Under the pieces are notes generated by a model, which worked only from the letters and a program-made list of their open reading frames with translations, did not search any database and had not been told where the DNA came from. Below are positions 59,300-64,000 of a stretch of DNA of 64,000 nucleotides, in pieces. The DNA lies in NCBI RefSeq assembly GCF_032884065.1, contig NC_088867.1, forward strand, positions 24,850,018-24,914,017, in the 5' to 3' direction. How positions within the stretch are numbered: the first letter of the stretch is position 1; every line of letters starts with the position of its first letter. The translations under genes and the position numbers were made by a program. Source of the DNA: Artemia franciscana (lineage: Eukaryota > Arthropoda > Branchiopoda > Anostraca > Artemiidae).

Positions 59300-61370
59300 A
59301 TTAACAGAGGAATCATCTCCTTAATTCTACCTATTCTTTATGTTTTCCTTCAAAATGCTAGGTTTTTTTTCATATACCCCAAAACATTGGGCAAAAGTGA
59401 AGGGCTATTTTGCTGCACAGCTTGGCCCATAGACCTCCTTCTTTCGCAAAATAATAACCCATCTTCTCTCATACTGACCAAGCATCCCTTAACTTTCCTG
59501 CGTTAAAATAAATCACTTCCCTCCGCACCTCTTTAACCTTTGTATAAAACTCAAGTATCGAGGTCTTTGTCATCTCCTAATGCCATGGTTGTATTTCTTG
59601 GTATCGTAATCTCTCTTTCACTCTTTCTGCTGTCAAATCGAAATCCACGCCAGCACCTTCGCTCAACAGGTCACTCAAATTAAATTCGTCCAGTAGTCTG
59701 TTTATTTTACTTTGCCCGAACCATCCTCACTCTTATGCAAAGCATCCAAATATGCTGCTTTCGTAATATTGAACCTTCGTATCTTCATGAAATCTTCCCA
59801 AAACATAATCATAGCTACCAATCTTCTATTTTTCAATGACATCAACGAACTGAAGGCCCCCTGAGTTAGTAAGTTATTAACAAGATCTATTTAACCCGAC
59901 AACGCTTTTAAATTGCTATACCTGAACAATACCCAACTTAGGAGTTCTTAGTTAATCCAGATATCACACGTATAATACATAACCTGAAGCATTTTTGGAA
60001 GCAATATTTGTTTTTCTATCTTTACATCATAACACTTTGGCTGGCTAACTGACTCCCAGTCACATCATAAGAGCCTCGCTTTCCTTTTGCCAAGCTTATC
60101 CCTAATTGTTTGCTAAACTCACCCTTTGCTGTCAATTTAAGACCTGAATATGTAAACTCTTCTTTCACTTACAAATTCCGTCACAAGGAATTTTATGTTT
60201 TGCCGTCACATTTCTTCCGTTTGTTAACACTTCCAAAACTGACTTCTTCGTGTTCAGACTCAAATTCTTTTTTCTTAAATGTACACTTGTCCTATCAGTC
60301 AAATGCTGTAATTAATCCCTTAATTTTGCCACTAATGCTATATCATCTATAAGTATTAACACACTGAATTCGCTCACGTCTATTAACAATGTAGCTGCTT
60401 CATTTGTTCCTCAAATATATTTCAAAACGGACAGTAATCATAAAGAGGAAGTAAAAAATCCCTGTTTTGCCTCCAGATTTGACCAAATCATACCAGAAAA
60501 CTTTCCTGCTACTTTCATCACAGATTTTTTACATCGTACGCTTCAATCAACAGTCCAGCAAATGAGTAGGATAACCCAACGTTCAAGTGTTCATTCATTA
60601 AAACGTCTCTCCTAATATTGTCAAATACCAGGTATTGTTTTTCTCCCTTCCTACTTAGCTGTTTCTTAATTAAACAATTTAATACACAACTCCGATGATT
60701 TGCGCCATATCCGGCCTCAAAACCATCCTGGTCTACTGCTACTTTTTCCCTCTCATTCTACCACGCTGTTTGTCCAGTATACAACTTGCATATCTAGCAA
60801 ATTATCTTATTAGCAAGCAACTTATGTATCGTATTCTCTTGGTAAATACTTATGTAATTTTCATATCTATTTTGGTCCCTTTTCTTAAATATAAGTATTT
60901 CTGTCGATGTCATCCAGGCTGCTGGCCATTCCATCTTGCTCATAATCGCCCCTTTCAGTCAGTGTTTCACTTTTCCCTAAAATTTTTTACTTTTTTTTGT
61001 ATTGCTAGCTGTATTTCTTTATTCTCTTCTTCCTGTTCTCCTCTTTCTTACCTCACCGATTTTGTAGATGATCTTACATCCTCAACACTAGCTGCTTTGC
61101 CCATGGTCCTTACCTTTTCTCATACCAGTTCACGTCTTTTTATTCAATTTATTTGCTATAGGAAACTCTTAAGATTCTTGACTCTTGAAATTTCTTTATT
61201 TGGGGCAGAACACTCAACTGTCATCCTGGTGTCTGTGTTGAATTTGCCTGCAATAAGGAAATCAGAATCACTATACTTTTCAGAATGCTTCTTCTCATAA
61301 GTCTTTCGCTGCTGTAAAGCACACGAAAAAATCAGCTTCATCTCCCTGAACACCAACTTAGCCACATCAT
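59300..61370 (-). pseudogene. Decayed LINE ORF2 (RT region), minus strand
   Basis: Reading the minus strand from about 61360 down, a linker-like region (SDFLIAGKFNTDTRM) comes first. Then RYENYISIYQENTIHKLL near 60810-60870 corresponds to the NYRPISLLNTIYK block of LINE RTs. A Cys-rich GRIWRKSSELCIKLFN and YLVFDNIRRDVLMNEHL follow. DDIALVA at 60327-60347 is the catalytic YxDD-type block. NLSLNTKKS and DRKTNIASKMLQVMYYTCDI lie beyond it. Stops and frameshifts are frequent. The 201-codon plus-strand frame at 60695-61300 is its antisense shadow. Confidence 0.75.
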
Positions 61371-61631
61371 ATTTCCCGATTTTCTCTTAAGATGCAGAAC
61401 TGATTGAAAATAAGCTATCCAACTAACACAGCTACTGCTCTACATACTCTTCCATTTGTTTCCTATATGCATTTCTTTGTTTATCAATATATAAACATAT
61501 ACATGATCCTCTTCTGTTTCTGCTAAGCTTCATTCTTCATTCTCATTTTTAGCACCTGTCCTGAATATTACTATCCCCCAGTTACATTATCCCCATTAGG
61601 TATCAGCATTTTTTAGTTTTTGTGTTGTTTT

Positions 61632-61804
61632 TTTTATTATTGTTTTAAAAAGTAGAGTTGTGACAAAGAGTCAAACTTTAGTGTAAAGAGTTAGGTGTTG
61701 AGGAGGGAACAGCCCCTTTCAAATACGGAATAATTTCTGTTTGTTTTAAGTTTTAATGTCGCTCCTTACTTTAAATTAAAAAAAAAACGTGTTTTTTTAT
61801 TTAA
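61632..61804 (+). mobile_element. CAAACAG family, 3'-end fragment
   Basis: Only the right half of the terminal hairpin ('caaactttagtgtaaagagt', 'caaatacggaataatttctg', 'gtcgctccttac') and the terminal TTTATTTAA followed by T remain. The 5' part is absent. Confidence 0.8.
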
Positions 61805-61864
61805 TTATCTAAGGAACTGCTCGAAAATACAGTGAAATTTTTTCATACAAAAAAAAATGCGAAA

Positions 61865-63400
61865 TCTAATAAAAAAAAACATGGATTACCCAAGATATTA
61901 AGGATCTGATAAAATTGAGGAATGAATTGCATTTAACTGGACCTGGGGAAGATTTCAGCAAATTAAGACATCCAATTATGTATAAAATAAGACGTTTGCG
62001 TAAGCAGTATATTTCTAGAATAATAAGCAAAATATATAAATTCAACCCAAGGAAGTTCCATGATACAGTTCACATTATTATCGGTAAAAAAGTGACCAGT
62101 GTTGAAGTGAGAGATAATAATGGCAAAGCCCTGCTACCTAGTGAAATTAATGATTTTGTGCATCAATTTGTAAAATTCATCCGTGACTAACAACCTTACC
62201 ATCTAATGACTGAGTTTCAAATATCCCTACCCTAGGGATTCAGTCAGTTGTGAAAAAGTTGAAGGCAATTGATTCTCGTAAATCTATATACCCTAGTGAG
62301 ATAATGGTTAGATTATTTATTGAGTGTGTTAATCTTTAATCTACTCCTTTAACAGCAATTTTTAACCATCGTTTTATTGATGGTGTTTTCCTTGTTATTT
62401 TAAACAGGCGTGTGTTACCCCTATACCTAAGGATAGTAGGCTACTGATGTGATGCCGATTCCAACAACACCGGCTCTTTCAGCAGTATTTGGAAGTTTTA
62501 TTTTGATTGTTTATTTGAGGACACATCAATTGTTTATTTGAGGACCAACAATTTGAATTTAGACCCCTTTATAGTACTGTTTACTATTTGGTTGCATTGT
62601 TAGATACCATCCTTAAACACTTAAAATATAGAGCTTATGTTCATGATTATTTGCTGACATGGTTAAGGCTTTTGATAGTATTGACCATAATGTAGTAGTG
62701 GGAGAAGCTAAGGTTATGGGTGCCCGTCCATTTGTTGTATGTATGCTTGCTAATTTTCTTTTTCAAATTTCCCAGTGTATCCAACTCCCGGATAATGAGC
62801 CATCTGGACTTTTACATATATTTTTGCGGTTCGCCAAAAGGGACTAAATAAGACCCACTTTCTTTTCTTATTGTTTTTAACCATATTTTAGCAACAATTC
62901 GCGAGCGTTTCAAATTTACTGATGATTTAACTGTTTTATCACTGCGATTAAGCCCTCCGACTACCGAACAATTTGACCAGACGATAATTTTTAATGATCT
63001 AAAAGCTGAATTAGGAAAGGTGAAACTGACGGTCAGTGAAACTAAGAGCTGTAATATGACTTTTTTCTTCCTGAAGGTGGACAGCCACTCTTTTCTTGTT
63101 TCCCTAATGCCGACAAAGAAAACTATTAACTTTTACGAAGATTTAAGATGGGACTCGCACGTTGACTATCTGACTAAAAAAGGTGTCTAACTTTTACATT
63201 CATTTTTCGACCTGAGAAGATTTGGTATGCCAGCTTTCTGAATCTGTACGCCTCTTCTATTCCAGGCCGCTTGATTCCCAATCGACATAACACCTTGTCA
63301 GAGCAAATTAGCAGATTTTTTTTCAGCGACTGGCCTCTGACTGTAGGGTTGAAACCATAAAACTCGAGATTATATCACTTTAATTTTTGCTCTAATCTCC
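61865..63400 (+). pseudogene. Decayed L2/CR1-like LINE ORF2 (RT region), plus strand
   Basis: A 91-codon frame at 61915-62190 (RHPIMYKIRRLRKQYISRI, EINDFVHQFVKFIRD) matches the endonuclease-RT linker type. RT blocks follow: MVKAFDSIDHN (62659), then SPKGTK with a stop, and RERFKFTDDLTVLSLRLSPP (62900-62955), with F-T-D-D as the catalytic block. Then KAELGKVKLTVSETKSCNMT follows. Premature stops and shifts show it is inactive. It is the opposite orientation from the LINE at 59.3-61.4 kb. Confidence 0.8.
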
Positions 63401-64000
63401 TAGCTGTTAATGACGGGTCCTGCATTTTTATTTCCAGCATTTTATATTTTCCTTCTTTTTTTTAGGTAACCCATCTGCATATGGATTGTTTTCGTTTTAG
63501 CACTTATTGTTCCGGTTTTTCTGAGTTATGAGCTGCTGATCAAAACCCCTCCTCCTCTCTTACAGTTCGAACGGAAGCTTCTGCTTTGTCACCTCGTCAC
63601 CCATTGTATTAGCAAACATCAGAAAGCCACTTAGCTATCTTATACGTGCAAGGGCTAATCGTTTCTTTCAATTTGCTGCAAATATTGCGGCACGGACAAC
63701 GCTCTCTCCAACACACAACGGCCTAATATCTTAAGATGGGAATATTGTAGATGTCAATTTTCAAGGTCGTATCTCAGGTCATGAACAACAACTTGCAGTA
63801 GTAGTAAGCAGCAAAAACTGATTTCTACTCTGGTCTTTCGACTTTGGTGCAACAGTTTTCTTCAAAATTCATTTATTTTTCTTCACAAACTGAATTTTAT
63901 TCCACCTACAATTTGTTAGTATTACCATCAGCTCATCTATGCTTGAGCTTGTCCTATCGCCGTCACTATAATACCAAAAACAGGCGATAAAATCTAGGTT
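63401..64000. other. Window end: nothing firmly recognised
   Basis: Probably residual LINE sequence at first, then featureless DNA. No TEX10 exon was recognised before the window ends. Confidence 0.4.

Noticed and set aside
60695..61300. 201-codon plus-strand frame, the longest in the window
   Set aside because: It is antisense to LINE RT blocks readable on the minus strand and has a Phe/Leu/Ser-rich composition typical of a shadow frame.

Overview
This window is AT-rich eukaryotic nuclear DNA. It has spliced exons with GT/AG junctions, very large introns, long (AT)n tracts and a heavy load of decayed transposable elements. There are no bacterial-type operons, CRISPR arrays or rRNA genes. 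The one host gene and the repeat families point to an arthropod. My best guess is a brine shrimp (Artemia-like crustacean), because the 'gttcgttttaagttttaatg..gctccttac' repeats are ones I associate with that genome. That is recollection, not something proved here.

Host gene: a TEX10/Ipi1 homologue lies on the + strand. TEX10 is a subunit of the Rix1/PELP1-TEX10-WDR18 complex that works on pre-60S ribosomes. Six coding exons were placed by splice sites, reading phase and similarity to the human protein: 34022-34219, 44011-44214, 48247-48449, 51166-51533, 55918-56012 and 57574-57769. They encode about the first 421 residues. The rest, roughly the C-terminal half, must lie beyond 64000. Introns run from 1.6 to 9.8 kb and are packed with mobile elements.

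1-33.6 kb: no host gene recognised. 1-3.1 kb holds little that is recognisable. 3.1-17.3 kb is dominated by repeats built from shared modules: a 1.7-kb 'CAAACAG' family, a GTCT-microsatellite element, 'TAGGCAGC'-headed units and a 29-bp-TIR element. 17.4-21.6 kb is a decayed CR1-like LINE (ORF1, endonuclease, RT) broken by two later insertions. 22.3-23.0 kb is a 5'-truncated RTE-type LINE with a perfect 13-bp target duplication. 27.4-28.2 kb is a 0.4-kb tandem duplication. 31.1-32.0 kb is a tRNA-derived SINE carrying a 635-bp inverted-repeat element. 32.8-33.6 kb is a LINE RNase H fragment.

34-64 kb is the TEX10 locus. Intron 1 contains a Ty3/Gypsy pol fragment (minus strand) and a nested pair of CAAACAG elements. 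Intron 2 contains LINE fragments and a GC-rich minisatellite. Intron 4 contains an (AT)n tract, two perfect hairpins and a CAAACAG element. Intron 5 contains a 162-bp (AT)n tract. The open-ended intron 6 contains a 22-bp perfect hairpin and two more LINE remnants.

Most interesting signal: the abundant ~1.7-kb CAAACAG family. It has a palindromic 5' head, short subterminal inverted repeats, a 3' hairpin with arms of about 110 bp, and apparent T|T insertion without target duplication. One copy (40518-42203) sits inside another copy, which gives an internal empty-site control. These traits fit non-autonomous Helentron-like (HINE/DINE-1-type) rolling-circle elements. The GTCT-containing family looks like a second such lineage.
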